A stretch of 64,000 nt of DNA, taken from positions 37,219 through 101,218 of the forward strand of contig NCED01000001.1 of NCBI GenBank assembly GCA_002280485.1, given 5' to 3'. Below, piece by piece: positions 45,168 through 54,420 of this stretch. The translations under genes were made by a program, and so were the position numbers. The notes under the pieces were generated by a model. The model worked only from the letters and a program-made list of their open reading frames with translations, was not told the origin of the DNA and did not search any database. This stretch comes from Caulobacterales bacterium 32-69-10 (GTDB lineage: Bacteria; Pseudomonadota; Alphaproteobacteria; Caulobacterales; Caulobacteraceae). How positions within the stretch are numbered: position 1 is the stretch's first letter; the number at the start of each line of letters is the position of its first letter.

Positions 45168-47345
45168 ATGGAAGCCATCAACCGCCCGCTGGAGCTGTGG
45201 GGCGGCCATGAGTGCACGGTCAATCGCGTCGGGGATCGCTTCTTCGACCAGACCGTCCGCACCGGCCACCAGGACCGCATCAGCGACCTGACGCGCTTCG
45301 CCGAGATCGGCTTTTCCGCCCTGCGCTATCCGGTGCTGTGGGAGCGCACCGCCCCCGACCAGCCGGACCAGCGCGACTGGTCGTGGAGCGACGAGCGCCT
45401 GGCCGAGATCCGCCGGCTGGGCATGCGGCCCATCGCCGGCCTGATCCATCACGGCTCCGGCCCCCGCTACACCCACCTGCTCGACCCGGGCTTCGCCACG
45501 GGCCTGGCCGACCACGCCCGCGCCGCCGCCGAGCGCTATCCGTGGATCGAGGCCTGGACCCCCGTCAACGAGCCCCTGACCACCGCCCGCTTCTCGGCCC
45601 TGTACGGCTTCTGGTATCCGCACGCCCGCGACGAGGGGGCCTTCTTCACCGCCCTGCTGAACCAGATCGACGGGGTGCGCCTGTCCATGCGGGCGATCCG
45701 CGCCGTCAATCCGGACGCGAAGCTGGTGCAGACCGAGGACCTCGGCCACACCTTCGCTACCGCCCCCCTCGGCTACCAGGCCCATTTCGACAACGAGCGG
45801 CGCTGGCTGGCGTGGGACCTGCTGACCGTGGGGGTGAACTACTATCTGTCCAGCGAGCGCTTCCTCGACCACCGGGTCGAGCGCTATCCCCTGCATCGCC
45901 GCGGCGGCAACGGCGAGGACGCCTATGCCGACGTCGAGGCGGTGCGGGCCGTGCAGCCCTCGCCCATGGGGCTCGAACGCCTTTTGGACGCCACCTGGAA
46001 GCGCTACGGCCTGCCCATGGCGGTGACCGAGAGCCACAACGGCTGCACCCGCGAAGAACAGATGCGCTGGTTGCACGAGGCCTGGACGACGGCGGGGACC
46101 CTGCGCGGCCGCGGCGTGCCGATGCAGGCGGTGACCGCTTGGTCCCTGCTCGGCGCCTATGACTGGGACCAGCTGCTGCAGGTCGACCACGGCAAGTACG
46201 AGGTCGGGGTCTATGACCTGCGCGGCGGCGAGCCCCGCCCCACCGCCGCGGTGGAGCTGTGCCGCGCCCTGGCCCATGGCGAGACGCCGGCCCAGGCCGT
46301 GCTGGACAACCCCGGCTGGTGGTCGCGGGACATCCGCTTCGAGTTCGAGCCGGTGTGGTGTCCCCATCCCGATCCGGTCAAGCGGCGCTGGTCGCCGGCG
46401 GCCGCCCACCCCCGGCCGCTGCTGATCACCGGCGCCACCGGCACGCTGGGCCGCGCCCTGGCCCGCGGCTGCGAGCACCGGGGCGTCCCCTACATCCTGA
46501 CCTGCCGGCAGGAGCTGGCCATCGACGACGCCGAGGCGGCGCGGCGCCTGATCGAGGCCGTACAGCCGTGGGCGGTGATCAACGCCGCCGGCTGGGTGCG
46601 GGTGGACGAGGCGGAGGCCGACGAGGCCGGCTGCATGCTGGCCAACGCCCAGGGCCCGGCCCTGCTGGCCCAGGCCTGCGCCGAAGCGGGCGTCGCCTTC
46701 GCCACCTATTCCTCGGACTTGGTGTTCGACGGGACCAAGGGCGCCCCCTATGTGGAGGCCGACGCCCCCTGCCCCTTAAGCGCCTACGGACGGTCGAAGG
46801 CCGAAGCCGAGGCCGCCGTGCTGGCGGCCCACGACAAGGCGCTGGTCATCCGCACCGCCGCCTTCTTCTCCCCCTTCGACCCGCACAACTTCGCCCAAGG
46901 GCTGGTGCGCAGCCTGACGGCGGGCGAGCCGTTCCAAGCGGCCGGCGACCTCGTGGTGTCGCCGACCTATACCCCGGACCTGGTGCAGGCGAGCCTCGAC
47001 CTGCTGATCGACGGCGAGGCGGGGATCTGGCACCTGGCCAACCCCGGCCAGGCCACTTGGTCGGACTTCGCCCACGCCCTGGCCCGGGCCTGCGGCCTCG
47101 ACGGGCGGCTGATCCGCACCACTCCCTCGGCGCAGTTCGGCTGGGCCGCGCCGCGCCCGGCCGCCGTAGCCCTGGCCAGCACCCGCGGCCCCATGATGCC
47201 GCCGCTGGAAGACGCCATCTCGCGCTTCGCCCATGTGCTGGGCCCGATGGGCGGCCCGGTCCGCACCCGGGCGCCGCAGGTGGTGCGCGAGCCGCCGCGG
47301 GTGAGCGAGCCCAAGACCTTCGCGGCCAATTTCGACCTGTTCTGA
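45168..47345 (+). CDS. fusion: glycoside hydrolase family 1-like domain plus RmlD-type dTDP-sugar reductase
   Basis: The 725-residue protein has two enzymes. Residues about 1-395 form a GH1-like barrel with the acid/base Glu in AWTPVNEPLTTARF and a nucleophile-like Glu in AVTESHNGC. Residues about 417-725 are a short-chain dehydrogenase of the RmlD kind with LLITGATGTLGRALARG (nucleotide binding), VINAAGWVRVDEAE, SSDLVFDGTKGAPYVE and catalytic YGRSK. A role in building or trimming a surface or secreted glycoside is inferred. No signal peptide. Both active-site sets look intact. Confidence 0.85.
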   Translation: MEAINRPLELWGGHECTVNRVGDRFFDQTVRTGHQDRISDLTRFAEIGFSALRYPVLWERTAPDQPDQRDWSWSDERLAEIRRLGMRPIAGLIHHGSGPRYTHLLDPGFATGLADHARAAAERYPWIEAWTPVNEPLTTARFSALYGFWYPHARDEGAFFTALLNQIDGVRLSMRAIRAVNPDAKLVQTEDLGHTFATAPLGYQAHFDNERRWLAWDLLTVGVNYYLSSERFLDHRVERYPLHRRGGNGEDAYADVEAVRAVQPSPMGLERLLDATWKRYGLPMAVTESHNGCTREEQMRWLHEAWTTAGTLRGRGVPMQAVTAWSLLGAYDWDQLLQVDHGKYEVGVYDLRGGEPRPTAAVELCRALAHGETPAQAVLDNPGWWSRDIRFEFEPVWCPHPDPVKRRWSPAAAHPRPLLITGATGTLGRALARGCEHRGVPYILTCRQELAIDDAEAARRLIEAVQPWAVINAAGWVRVDEAEADEAGCMLANAQGPALLAQACAEAGVAFATYSSDLVFDGTKGAPYVEADAPCPLSAYGRSKAEAEAAVLAAHDKALVIRTAAFFSPFDPHNFAQGLVRSLTAGEPFQAAGDLVVSPTYTPDLVQASLDLLIDGEAGIWHLANPGQATWSDFAHALARACGLDGRLIRTTPSAQFGWAAPRPAAVALASTRGPMMPPLEDAISRFAHVLGPMGGPVRTRAPQVVREPPRVSEPKTFAANFDLF

Positions 47346-47369
47346 CCTCGGCAGGATAGGGCGACGGCC

Positions 47370-47413
47370 GCTTGGGTCCCCCGGACCGCGCTGCGCGCGG
47401 CCGGAGGATGACG
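47370..47413. repeat. palindromic repeat, family A
   Basis: GCTTGGGTCCCCCGGACCGC and, after a GC-rich palindromic core, GGCCGGAGGATGACG form one unit 25 bp after the fusion gene. It is oriented as the left partner of the inverted copy at 47,478-47,527. Confidence 0.85.
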
Positions 47414-47477
47414 GGAATGAGGAACGGCCTGGCGCAGACCCCGGCGGCTTTCGCGACCAATTTCGCCTGCTTTAAAA

Positions 47478-47527
47478 CTCGTCATCCTCCGGTCGCCGAA
47501 GGCGATCCGGGGGACCCAAGCCACGTT
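47478..47527. repeat. left 50-bp inverted repeat bounding the GIY-YIG gene, family A
   Basis: This 50-bp sequence (CTCGTCATCCTCCGG... to ...GACCCAAGCCACGTT) is the reverse complement of 47,853-47,902 with a single mismatch. It ends 18 bp before the GIY-YIG start codon, so the gene's promoter or ribosome site must lie inside or right next to it. Confidence 0.9.
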
Positions 47528-47545
47528 TGAAGCTAGGCTGCGCCG

Positions 47546-47854
47546 ATGGGCGGATGGGTCTACATCCTCGCGAGCGCTCCCTACGGCACGCTTTACGTCG
47601 GCGTGACCAACGATCTGGCGCGCCGCGTCTGGGAGCATCGGGAGGGCCACGGCTCTGCATTCTGCCGCAAGTACGGCGTGCATCGTCTGGTGCGCGTCGA
47701 GCCCTATCCCGAAATCATCGCGGCCATCTCGCGGGAGAAGCGGCTGAAGAAGTGGCCACGGGAGTGGAAGATCAAGCTGATCGAGAGCGAGAACCCCGGT
47801 TGGCTCGATCTCTACGAGCGGATCAACGCCGACGGGATGTGGTCGCCGACGTAA
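47546..47854 (+). CDS. small GIY-YIG nuclease-domain protein
   Basis: The 102-residue single-domain protein has WVYILASAPYGTLYVGVTND, in which the GIY-YIG pair appears as VYI and YVG. Catalytic-type Arg and His follow in DLARRVWEHREGHGSAF, Tyr-Gly in CRKYGVHRLVRVE, and then AISREKRLKKWPREWKIKLI with the metal-binding Glu region. It is of the short UvrC-like/YhbQ-like type; the cellular role is unknown. It is tightly bounded on both sides by 50-bp inverted repeats; its TAA lies within the right repeat. Confidence 0.88.
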   Translation: MGGWVYILASAPYGTLYVGVTNDLARRVWEHREGHGSAFCRKYGVHRLVRVEPYPEIIAAISREKRLKKWPREWKIKLIESENPGWLDLYERINADGMWSPT

Positions 47855-47902
47855 CGTGGCTTGGGTCCCCCGGATCGCCTCCGGCGACCGGAGGATGACG
47901 AG
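47853..47902. repeat. right 50-bp inverted repeat bounding the GIY-YIG gene, family A
   Basis: AACGTGGCTTGGGTCCCCCG... to ...GGAGGATGACGAG matches the reverse complement of 47,478-47,527 at 49 of 50 positions. It supplies the last two bases of the GIY-YIG stop codon. Confidence 0.9.
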
Positions 47903-47926
47903 AGTTTTTGGTGGAGGGCCGAATAG

Positions 47927-47957
47927 AAAAAGGCCCGGGATCGCTCCCGGGCCTTTC
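47927..47957 (-). terminator. rho-independent terminator after rplS
   Basis: AAAGGCCCGGGA and TCCCGGGCCTTT form an approximately 12-bp stem around a short loop. Read on the minus strand it is followed by a T-run (CTTTTT), 23 bp beyond the rplS stop, so it ends the rpsP-rplS transcript. Confidence 0.85.
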
Positions 47958-47979
47958 GTCGTCTTGGAGGAAACGAAGC

Positions 47980-48369
47980 TTACGCCTCGTCGCCCGCGTC
48001 GCCGGGGCGCTGCTGCTGGCGTTCGGCGATACGGGCCGACTTGCCGCGACGCTCGCGCAGGTAATAGAGCTTGGCGCGCCGCACGACGCCGCGGCGCTTG
48101 ACCTCGATGGACTCGATGTTCGGGGACAGGACCGGGAACACCCGCTCCACGCCCTCGCCGAAGCTGATCTTGCGGACGGTGAAGTTCTCCTGCACGCCGC
48201 CGCCGGAGCGGGCGATGCAGACGCCTTCGAAGGCCTGGACCCGCTCGCGGTCGCCTTCCTTGATGCGCACGTTGACGCGCAGGGTGTCGCCGGGCTGGAA
48301 TTTCGGGGTGGTGCGGATCGCCTTCAGGCGATCGACTTCTTCGCGTTCGAGAGTCTGGATGATGTTCAC
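47980..48369 (-). CDS. rplS: 50S ribosomal protein L19
   Basis: The 129-residue protein shows [57 protein letters not shown] and [20 protein letters not shown], covering L19 fully. A short acidic Gln-rich tail follows. It is the last gene of the cluster, 36 bp after trmD, and is followed by a strong terminator. Confidence 0.95.
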   Translation of the reverse strand: MNIIQTLEREEVDRLKAIRTTPKFQPGDTLRVNVRIKEGDRERVQAFEGVCIARSGGGVQENFTVRKISFGEGVERVFPVLSPNIESIEVKRRGVVRRAKLYYLRERRGKSARIAERQQQRPGDAGDEA

Positions 48370-48405
48370 GTCAAAAATCCTTCATTTGGCTGTTGTGACT
48401 GGGCT

Positions 48406-49116
48406 TCAGCCGCCCTTTGCCTGTTGATTGGCGAGATGCGCCGCCCATAAGTCCGGACGCCGCTCCCGCGTGGTCTCTTCCCGCTGCTCCGCCCGCCAAC
48501 GCGCCACCGCACCATGGTGACCGGAGGTCAGGACCTCGGGAATCTCGAGCCCTTCGAAGGTCCGTGGCCGCGTGTACTGCGGATGCTCCAGCAGACCGTC
48601 TTCAAAGCTCTCCTCCGCGAGGGACGCGGCTTCCCCGAGTACGCCGGGAACCAACCTCACGCAGGCCTCGATCACCAGCATCGCCGCCGCCTCGCCACCG
48701 GCGAGCACCGCGTCGCCGACGGCGACCTCCTCGAACCCCCGGGCGTCGAGCACCCGCTGGTCCACCCCCTCGAAGCGTCCGCACAGCACCACCAAGCCGG
48801 GGCCTTGGGACCACTCGCGAACGCGCGCCTGGGTCAGGGGCCGGCCCCGGGCGCTCATGTACAAAAGCGGCCGTCCCCGCCGCTCCACGCTGTCTAGCGC
48901 GGCGGCGATCACGTCCGCCTTCATCACCTGCCCCGGTCCGCCGCCCGCAGGGGTGTCGTCCAGGAAGCCGCGCTTATCTGTCGAAAACGCCCGAATGTCC
49001 ACCGTATCGAGGGACCACAGGCCGCGCTCGGTCCAGGCCGTGCCGATCAGGCTGACCCCCAGCGGCCCCGGAAAGGCCTCCGGGAACATGGTCAGGACGG
49101 TGGCGGAAAAGCTCAT
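48406..49116 (-). CDS. trmD: tRNA (guanine-N1)-methyltransferase
   Basis: The 236-residue SPOUT enzyme methylates G37 of tRNAs. It has [35 protein letters not shown], the knot-forming [15 protein letters not shown], and [19 protein letters not shown], with [10 protein letters not shown] near the end. Its start overlaps the stop of the upstream HerA-like gene by four bases. Confidence 0.95.
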   Translation of the reverse strand: MSFSATVLTMFPEAFPGPLGVSLIGTAWTERGLWSLDTVDIRAFSTDKRGFLDDTPAGGGPGQVMKADVIAAALDSVERRGRPLLYMSARGRPLTQARVREWSQGPGLVVLCGRFEGVDQRVLDARGFEEVAVGDAVLAGGEAAAMLVIEACVRLVPGVLGEAASLAEESFEDGLLEHPQYTRPRTFEGLEIPEVLTSGHHGAVARWRAEQREETTRERRPDLWAAHLANQQAKGG

Positions 49117-50606
49117 CGGCGTCGCGAGCCGCTTCCACCCGACAGGGACCCCAGGATGCCGCGCATGATCTGGCGGGTGATCTCGCGCCCGACCTGGCTG
49201 CCGGCGGCGCGGACCACCGACTTGATCAGGGCCTCGCCCGTGCTCTGGCGGTTGGAGGCGCGCGGGGCCGGCGCCGGCCGGGGCGCCGGCTCACGCTGGG
49301 GCGCCGTCCGGATGGCCGGCTCGGGCGCCACCTTGGCCTCGGCCCGGGCCTGCAGCCGCTCATAGGCGGACTCGCGGTTCTCCGGCGCGTCATAGGCGCC
49401 CCGCACCGGGCTGCCCGCCATCAGGGCGGCGCGCTCGGCCGGCTGCAGGACGCCGATGCGGCCGTTGGGCGGGCGCACCGAGGTCCTGGCCACCACCGTG
49501 GGCGCCCCCTTCTGGTCGAGGACCGAGACCAGGGCCTGGCCGACCTCCAGGGTCTGGATCGCCTCGGCGGTGTCGAAGTCGGGGTTGGGGCGGAAGCTGC
49601 CCGCCGCCGCGCGCAGGCCCTTCTGGTCGGCGGGGGTGTAGGCGCGCAGGGCGTGCTGGATGCGGTTGCCCAGCTGGGCCAGGACCGTGTCGGGGATGTC
49701 GGCCGGGTTCTGGGTGATGAAATAGACCCCGACGCCCTTGGAGCGGATCAGGCGCACGACCTGCTCGATCTTCTCCAGCAGCGCCCGGGGGGCGTCGCGG
49801 AACAGCAGGTGCGCCTCGTCGAAGAAGAAGACGAGCCGGGGCTTTTCGGGGTCGCCGATCTCGGGAAGCTGTTCGAACAGCTCCGACAGCAGCCACAGGA
49901 GGAAGGTGGAATAGAGCCGGGGCTGCTGGATCAGGCGGGTGGCGTCGAGCAGGTTGACGCAGCCGCGGTCGCCCTCGCAGCGCATCAGGTCGGACAGGTC
50001 GAGCGCCGGCTCGCCGAAGAACTTCTCGGCGTCCTGGCTGCGCAGGGTCAGCAGCTTCCTCTGGATCGTGCCCACCGAGGCGTCGGCGATATTGCCGTAG
50101 CGGGCCGAGTATTGCTTGTCGTTGTCGGCGAGGTGGGCCAGCACCGCCTGCAGGTCGTCGAGGTCGAGGATCGGCAGGCCTTCCTTGTCGGCCACCTCGA
50201 AGGCGATGGTCAGGACCCCTTCCTGGGCCTCCGACAGCTCCAGCAGCCGCGACAGCATCACCGGGCCAAGCTCGGTGATGGTGGTGCGCACCGGGTGGCC
50301 ATGGGCGCCGAGCAGGTCCCAGAAGATGGCGGGCGCGCCGTGCGGCTCTATGGTCAGGCCGAGGGCCGCGGCCCGGGCCTGCAGCTTGTCGGAGACGACG
50401 GCCGGCATGGCGATGCCGGACAGGTCGCCCTTGATGTCGGCGGCGAAGACCGGGACGCCGGCGGCGGAGAAGCCCTCGGCCAGCACCTGCAGGGTCACCG
50501 TCTTGCCGGTGCCGGTGGCCCCGGCGACCACCCCGTGGCGGTTGGCCCGGTCGAGGCGCAGACCCACCGGCTTGCCGTCGGCCATCCCGATCAGGATCTC
50601 GCTCAT
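49113..50606 (-). CDS. HerA-like ATPase of the DUF853 (YjgR) family
   Basis: The 497-residue ATPase has Walker [21 protein letters not shown] near the N-terminus, [11 protein letters not shown], Walker [13 protein letters not shown] and sensor-like [19 protein letters not shown]. The C-terminal 90 residues are Arg/Pro/Ala-rich and probably disordered before a last helix. Family members are hexameric pump-like ATPases of unknown role. It lies between rimM and trmD with four-base overlaps at both ends, so it is translated as part of the ribosome-maturation operon, an uncommon place for it. Confidence 0.85.
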   Translation of the reverse strand: MSEILIGMADGKPVGLRLDRANRHGVVAGATGTGKTVTLQVLAEGFSAAGVPVFAADIKGDLSGIAMPAVVSDKLQARAAALGLTIEPHGAPAIFWDLLGAHGHPVRTTITELGPVMLSRLLELSEAQEGVLTIAFEVADKEGLPILDLDDLQAVLAHLADNDKQYSARYGNIADASVGTIQRKLLTLRSQDAEKFFGEPALDLSDLMRCEGDRGCVNLLDATRLIQQPRLYSTFLLWLLSELFEQLPEIGDPEKPRLVFFFDEAHLLFRDAPRALLEKIEQVVRLIRSKGVGVYFITQNPADIPDTVLAQLGNRIQHALRAYTPADQKGLRAAAGSFRPNPDFDTAEAIQTLEVGQALVSVLDQKGAPTVVARTSVRPPNGRIGVLQPAERAALMAGSPVRGAYDAPENRESAYERLQARAEAKVAPEPAIRTAPQREPAPRPAPAPRASNRQSTGEALIKSVVRAAGSQVGREITRQIMRGILGSLSGGSGSRRR

Positions 50607-51136
50607 TCGGGGGCGTCCTCTTGCGGGCTGTCGTCCAGGATCGGCGGGACCACTATGATCCGCCCTTCGGACAGGCGCACCTCAGGAACCGTGATGCGGG
50701 TGAAGGGCAGGAAGACCGTCGGCCGGCCGCCGCCCGGGTCGATCTCCAGGATGTCGCCGGCCCCGAAGTTCTGCACCGCCTTGACCTTGCCCAGCCCCTG
50801 CCCGTCTTCGGTCTCGGCGGCGAGCCCGATCAGGTCGGTGAGGTAGAACTCGTCCTCGTCCGGCTCGGGGAGCACGTCGCGGGGCACGTAAAGCCGCAGG
50901 CCGCGCAGGGCGTCGGCGGCCTCCTTGGTGGCGATCTCCGGGCAGCGCCCGACCACCCCGCCCTTGGCCGGGCGGGCGGCGGTGAGGGTCAGGCCGGGTG
51001 AGCCGTCCTCGCGCAGCAGGGTCTTGTAGCGCGCCAGGGCCATCGGATCGTCGGTATAGCTGCCGATCCGCACCTCGCCGCGCACGCCGAACGCGCCGGA
51101 GACCCGGCCGACGAGGATGAGCTTGGTCATATCCAT
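50603..51136 (-). CDS. rimM: 16S rRNA processing protein RimM
   Basis: The 177-residue factor helps 30S maturation near S19. It has LVGRVSGAFGVRGEVRIGSY at the N-terminus, a PRC-barrel C-terminal half with FYLTDLIGLAAETEDG and GAGDILEIDPGGG, and the terminal IIVVPPILDD. A second ATG two codons in is possible. It is followed by the HerA-like gene with a four-base overlap. Confidence 0.92.
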   Translation of the reverse strand: MDMTKLILVGRVSGAFGVRGEVRIGSYTDDPMALARYKTLLREDGSPGLTLTAARPAKGGVVGRCPEIATKEAADALRGLRLYVPRDVLPEPDEDEFYLTDLIGLAAETEDGQGLGKVKAVQNFGAGDILEIDPGGGRPTVFLPFTRITVPEVRLSEGRIIVVPPILDDSPQEDAPE

Positions 51137-51168
51137 CCCCCTCGTTGGACCGATTGCAAAACGGTCTT

Positions 51169-51310
51169 GCGTGCTTCGAGACGCCGGATTTCATCCGGCT
51201 CCTCAGCATGACGTGTGGGGGTGGATTGCAGAAAGCTCTTTTGAATCAACCGCACAAACCTCCGTCATGCTGAGGAGCGCGAGCGTAGCTTGCGCGTCTC
51301 GAAGCACGCA
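51169..51310. repeat. inverted palindromic doublet, family B, between rpsP and rimM
   Basis: TGCGTGCTTCGAGACGCCGG...CTCCTCAGCATGACG (51,169-51,213) and, inverted, CCGTCATGCTGAGGAGCGC...CGTCTCGAAGCACGCA (51,262-51,310) occupy the 246-bp gap within what is normally one operon, so the hairpins would lie in the transcript and could affect its processing. Confidence 0.85.
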
Positions 51311-51382
51311 GTGAATACGCAGCCGCACTCACCCCCATCCCCGGCCCTTCCCCCATCGAGGGGGAAGGGCCGGGTGTTCGTC

Positions 51383-51949
51383 TTAGGCTTCGGTCTTTTC
51401 TTCGGCGGCGGGCTCTTCCGCGGCCGGGGCTTCTTCGGCGGCCGGGGCGGCTTCGGCGGCCGGGGCCTCCTCGGCTACGGGGGCGGCTTCTTCAGCGGCC
51501 GGCTCGGGGGCGGCTTCGGCGACGGGCTCGGGGGCGGCTTCGACCTCCGGCTCGGGGGCGGGCTCGGGCTCGGGGGGCGGGTTGGCGGCGGCTTCGGCGG
51601 CGGCGGCGGCGCGGTCGGCTTCACGCTGGGCGCGCTCGGTGGCGCGCTCTTCGGCCTTCTTGCCCGGCTTGCCCTTGTTGGGGTTGTTGCCGTGCTGCCA
51701 TTCGGCCAGGCCCTGTTGCGACAGGAAGCGGGCGACGCGGTCGGTGGGCTGGGCGCCCTTGCCGATCCACTCCTGGATGCGCTCGACTTTCAGCTTCACG
51801 CGCTCGGGATTGTCGCGGCCGAGCAGCGGGTTGTAGGAACCGACCTTCTCGATGAAACGGCCGTCGCGGGGCGAATGGCTGTCGGCGACGACGATCTGGT
51901 AGTAGGGGCGCTTCTTGGCGCCGCCACGGGCGAGACGGATCTTCAGCAT
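51383..51949 (-). CDS. rpsP: 30S ribosomal protein S16 with long acidic Ala-rich tail
   Basis: Residues 1-85 are S16: [37 protein letters not shown] and [16 protein letters not shown]. Residues about 86-188 form a Lys-rich stretch followed by roughly 80 residues of Ala, Glu and Pro repeats (for example [12 protein letters not shown]). Bacterial S16 is usually 80-90 residues, so the tail doubles its length; similar tails occur in related alphaproteobacteria. It lies 32 bp after ffh. Confidence 0.93.
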   Translation of the reverse strand: MLKIRLARGGAKKRPYYQIVVADSHSPRDGRFIEKVGSYNPLLGRDNPERVKLKVERIQEWIGKGAQPTDRVARFLSQQGLAEWQHGNNPNKGKPGKKAEERATERAQREADRAAAAAEAAANPPPEPEPAPEPEVEAAPEPVAEAAPEPAAEEAAPVAEEAPAAEAAPAAEEAPAAEEPAAEEKTEA

Positions 51950-51981
51950 TGGTGGTGGTCCTTCTTTTTCTAGTCTGTCGG

Positions 51982-53490
51982 TTATTTCTTGAGGCCGGGC
52001 AGGCCCGGAAGTCCTGGTAGCGAGCCGGGCGCCTTGCCGGCCCCCAGCGAACGAAGTCGGGCCAGGTCGATGCCCTGGGTGGGGCCGCCCATGCCGGGAG
52101 GGGGCGTCATGCCGGGGGGCATGCCGCCGCCCATCCCGCCGCCGCCCATCCCCATCATCTGGGCCATGCGGGCCATGGACTTGCCGCCGTCGCGGCTCAT
52201 CGCCTTGAAGGTGTCGGCCATCTGGCGGTGCTGCTTGAGCAGGCGGTTGACCTCGGCGACCTCGACGCCGGAGCCGGCGGCGACGCGGCGCTTGCGCGAG
52301 GCGTTGAGCAGCTCGGGCTTCTTGCGCTCGGCCTTGGTCATCGAGGTGATGATGGCTTCCTGGCGCTGGAAGGTCTTGTCGGTGACCCCGCTCTCGGCGA
52401 TCTGCTTCTTGGCCTTCTGGACCCCGGGCAGCAGGCCCATGATCCCGGACATGCCGCCCATCTTCTGCAGCTGACGCAGCTGGGCGGCCAGGTCGTCGAG
52501 GTCGAACTGACCCTTGGCCATCTTCTTGGCCATGGCCTCGGCGTTCTGGGTGTCGATCTGCGAGGCGGCCCGCTCGACCAGGGCCACCACGTCGCCCTGA
52601 CCCAGGATGCGGCCGGCCACGCGGCGGGCGTCGAAGGCCTCCAGGGCGTCGAGCTTCTCGCCCGCCCCCAGGAACTTGATCGGCAGGCCCGTGACGGCGC
52701 GCATGGACAGGGCCGCGCCGCCGCGCTGGTCGCCGTCGGCGCGGGTGAGGATCAGGCCGGTCAGCGGCAGGCGCTCGTGGAAGGCCTTGGCGGTGCGCAC
52801 CGCGTCCTGGCCGGTCAGGGCGTCGGCGACCAGGATGGTCTCGGCCGGGGTGGCGATGCGGGCGATCTCGGCCGCCTCGCCCATCATCTGCTCGTCGAGG
52901 GTGGTGCGGCCGGCGGTGTCGAGGATCAGGACGTCGTAGCCGCCCAGCCGAGCGGCGTTCAGGGCCCGGCGGGCGATGTCGGGGGCCGACTGGCCGGCGA
53001 CGATCGGCAGGGTGTCGACCTCGATCTGTTTGCCGAGGGTGGCCAGCTGCTCCATCGCCGCCGGGCGGCGGGTGTCGAGGGAGGCCATCAGGACCTTCTT
53101 GCGCTCGGTGCGCACGATCCGCGACGCCAGCTTGGCCGAGGTGGTGGTCTTGCCCGAGCCCTGCAGGCCGGCCATCAGGATCACCGCCGGGGGCGAGACG
53201 GCGAGCTGGAGCGGCTCGGGCGTTTCGCCGCCGAGCATCTCGACCAGGCCGTCGTGGACGATCTTAATGACCTGCTCGCCCGGCTTGACCGAACGGATGA
53301 CGGCCTCGCCCTGGGCGCTCTCGCGCGCCTTGGCGATGAAGTCCTTGACCACCGGCAGGGCGACGTCGGCCTCGAGCAGGGCCAGGCGGACCTCGCGCAG
53401 CGCCTCGTCCACGTCCTTCTCGGACAGGACGCCACGACCGGTGAGCCGGTCGAAAACGCTGGTAAGCCGCTCGCCTAGGCTGTCGAACAT
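51982..53490 (-). CDS. ffh: signal recognition particle protein Ffh
   Basis: The 502-residue GTPase targets membrane proteins. It has an N-domain ([20 protein letters not shown]), G1 [41 protein letters not shown] and the [20 protein letters not shown] linker. A Met-rich M domain with [16 protein letters not shown] follows. Start ATG 53,490 is the family start; the frame is open 16 codons upstream. It is the first gene of the ffh-rpsP-rimM-herA-trmD-rplS run. Confidence 0.95.
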   Translation of the reverse strand: MFDSLGERLTSVFDRLTGRGVLSEKDVDEALREVRLALLEADVALPVVKDFIAKARESAQGEAVIRSVKPGEQVIKIVHDGLVEMLGGETPEPLQLAVSPPAVILMAGLQGSGKTTTSAKLASRIVRTERKKVLMASLDTRRPAAMEQLATLGKQIEVDTLPIVAGQSAPDIARRALNAARLGGYDVLILDTAGRTTLDEQMMGEAAEIARIATPAETILVADALTGQDAVRTAKAFHERLPLTGLILTRADGDQRGGAALSMRAVTGLPIKFLGAGEKLDALEAFDARRVAGRILGQGDVVALVERAASQIDTQNAEAMAKKMAKGQFDLDDLAAQLRQLQKMGGMSGIMGLLPGVQKAKKQIAESGVTDKTFQRQEAIITSMTKAERKKPELLNASRKRRVAAGSGVEVAEVNRLLKQHRQMADTFKAMSRDGGKSMARMAQMMGMGGGGMGGGMPPGMTPPPGMGGPTQGIDLARLRSLGAGKAPGSLPGLPGLPGLKK

Positions 53491-53716
53491 TCGATAGCTC
53501 CCAACACGCAAACGCAGATCGCCCCCGTGGACGATCACGTCGACGGGGGGCCTCGCCGTCCTCGTCCCTGACTAAGGCCCAGGGGGTCGTGACGGAGGAG
53601 GGCGCGATCTAGATTGCGCCGAAGGGCGGGGATTTAGGGGAAAACGGAGGGAAAGTCGACTCTCCCCAATCCGGGACGCGCCTCGGTCCAAAAGACCGAA
53701 CGCCACGACCCGAAAT

Positions 53717-53853
53717 CGTCATCCTCGGGCGGAGCGCAGCGCAGACCCGAGGACCCAGCAGCAGCCCCCTTGCCGTCGCACACCCAGCTTCCACCACCGC
53801 GTGGCTGGGTCCTCGGATCTGCGGCCTTCGGCCTCCGCCCGAGGATGACGAAC
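53717..53853. repeat. inverted palindromic doublet, family D (REPIN-like)
   Basis: CGTCATCCTCGGGCGGAGCG...CGAGGACCCAGC (53,717-53,762) and, inverted, GGCTGGGTCCTCGGATC...CCGAGGATGACG (53,802-53,851) fill most of the 379-bp gap upstream of ffh. Apart from this doublet I see no gene in 53,491-53,869. Confidence 0.85.
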
Positions 53854-53869
53854 GGTAGTGGCGCGCGCC

Positions 53870-54364
53870 CTACTCCCCTACCCGCGTCGCCACACTGGCG
53901 TAGACCTCCCGCCACTCGCCCTCGATCTGGCCCTCGGTGAGGGCCTCGTAGTGGTCGGCGTCGGGCATGCGGTAGGTGGCGCGACCGTTGACGCCGCTGC
54001 TGGCGACGAAGGTCTCGACCGCCGTTCCGTCGGCGTTTAGCCGCACCACCGAGCGGGTCGGCGCGGCTTCGTCCTCCTTGGTCATGACCGTGAGGGTGCC
54101 GGGCTCGGCGCCGGGGGTGATGGTCTCGACGGTGACCGACTGGCCGCCCTGTAGCCGGTGTTCGGCGCGCAGCTCCTCATTGGGGCGCACCCAGGTGTAG
54201 CGGGCGACGGCCTCGGCGCCGGAGCTGAGCTTGTGGGCCCAGGTCCCGCCGGCGGCGAGCTGGGCGTAGAGGCCCCAGCGGGCGTCCGCGGCCGCCGCAT
54301 GGGCTAGGCCCGGAAGCAGGGCTGCGGCGAGGCAGGCGAACGCGAGGTGTGACAGACGGGACAT
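53870..54364 (-). CDS. exported protein of unknown function
   Basis: The 164-residue product has a signal peptide (MSRLSHLAFACLAAALLPGL, cleaved after AHA) and one soluble beta-rich domain with RWGLYAQLAAGGTWAHKLSS, YTWVRPNEELRAEHR and ATYRMPDADHYEAL. It resembles lipocalin-like or extracytoplasmic hypothetical proteins of Caulobacterales, but I cannot name a family. GGAGGAG five bases before ATG 54,364 decides the start. It lies downstream of tadC, 56 bp away, on the same strand. Confidence 0.7.
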   Translation of the reverse strand: MSRLSHLAFACLAAALLPGLAHAAAADARWGLYAQLAAGGTWAHKLSSGAEAVARYTWVRPNEELRAEHRLQGGQSVTVETITPGAEPGTLTVMTKEDEAAPTRSVVRLNADGTAVETFVASSGVNGRATYRMPDADHYEALTEGQIEGEWREVYASVATRVGE

Positions 54365-54420
54365 GGGAAGCTCCTCCGGCGCGCACATTCGGGCGCCGCA
54401 GGGACGCGGGCAAGCCTCGG

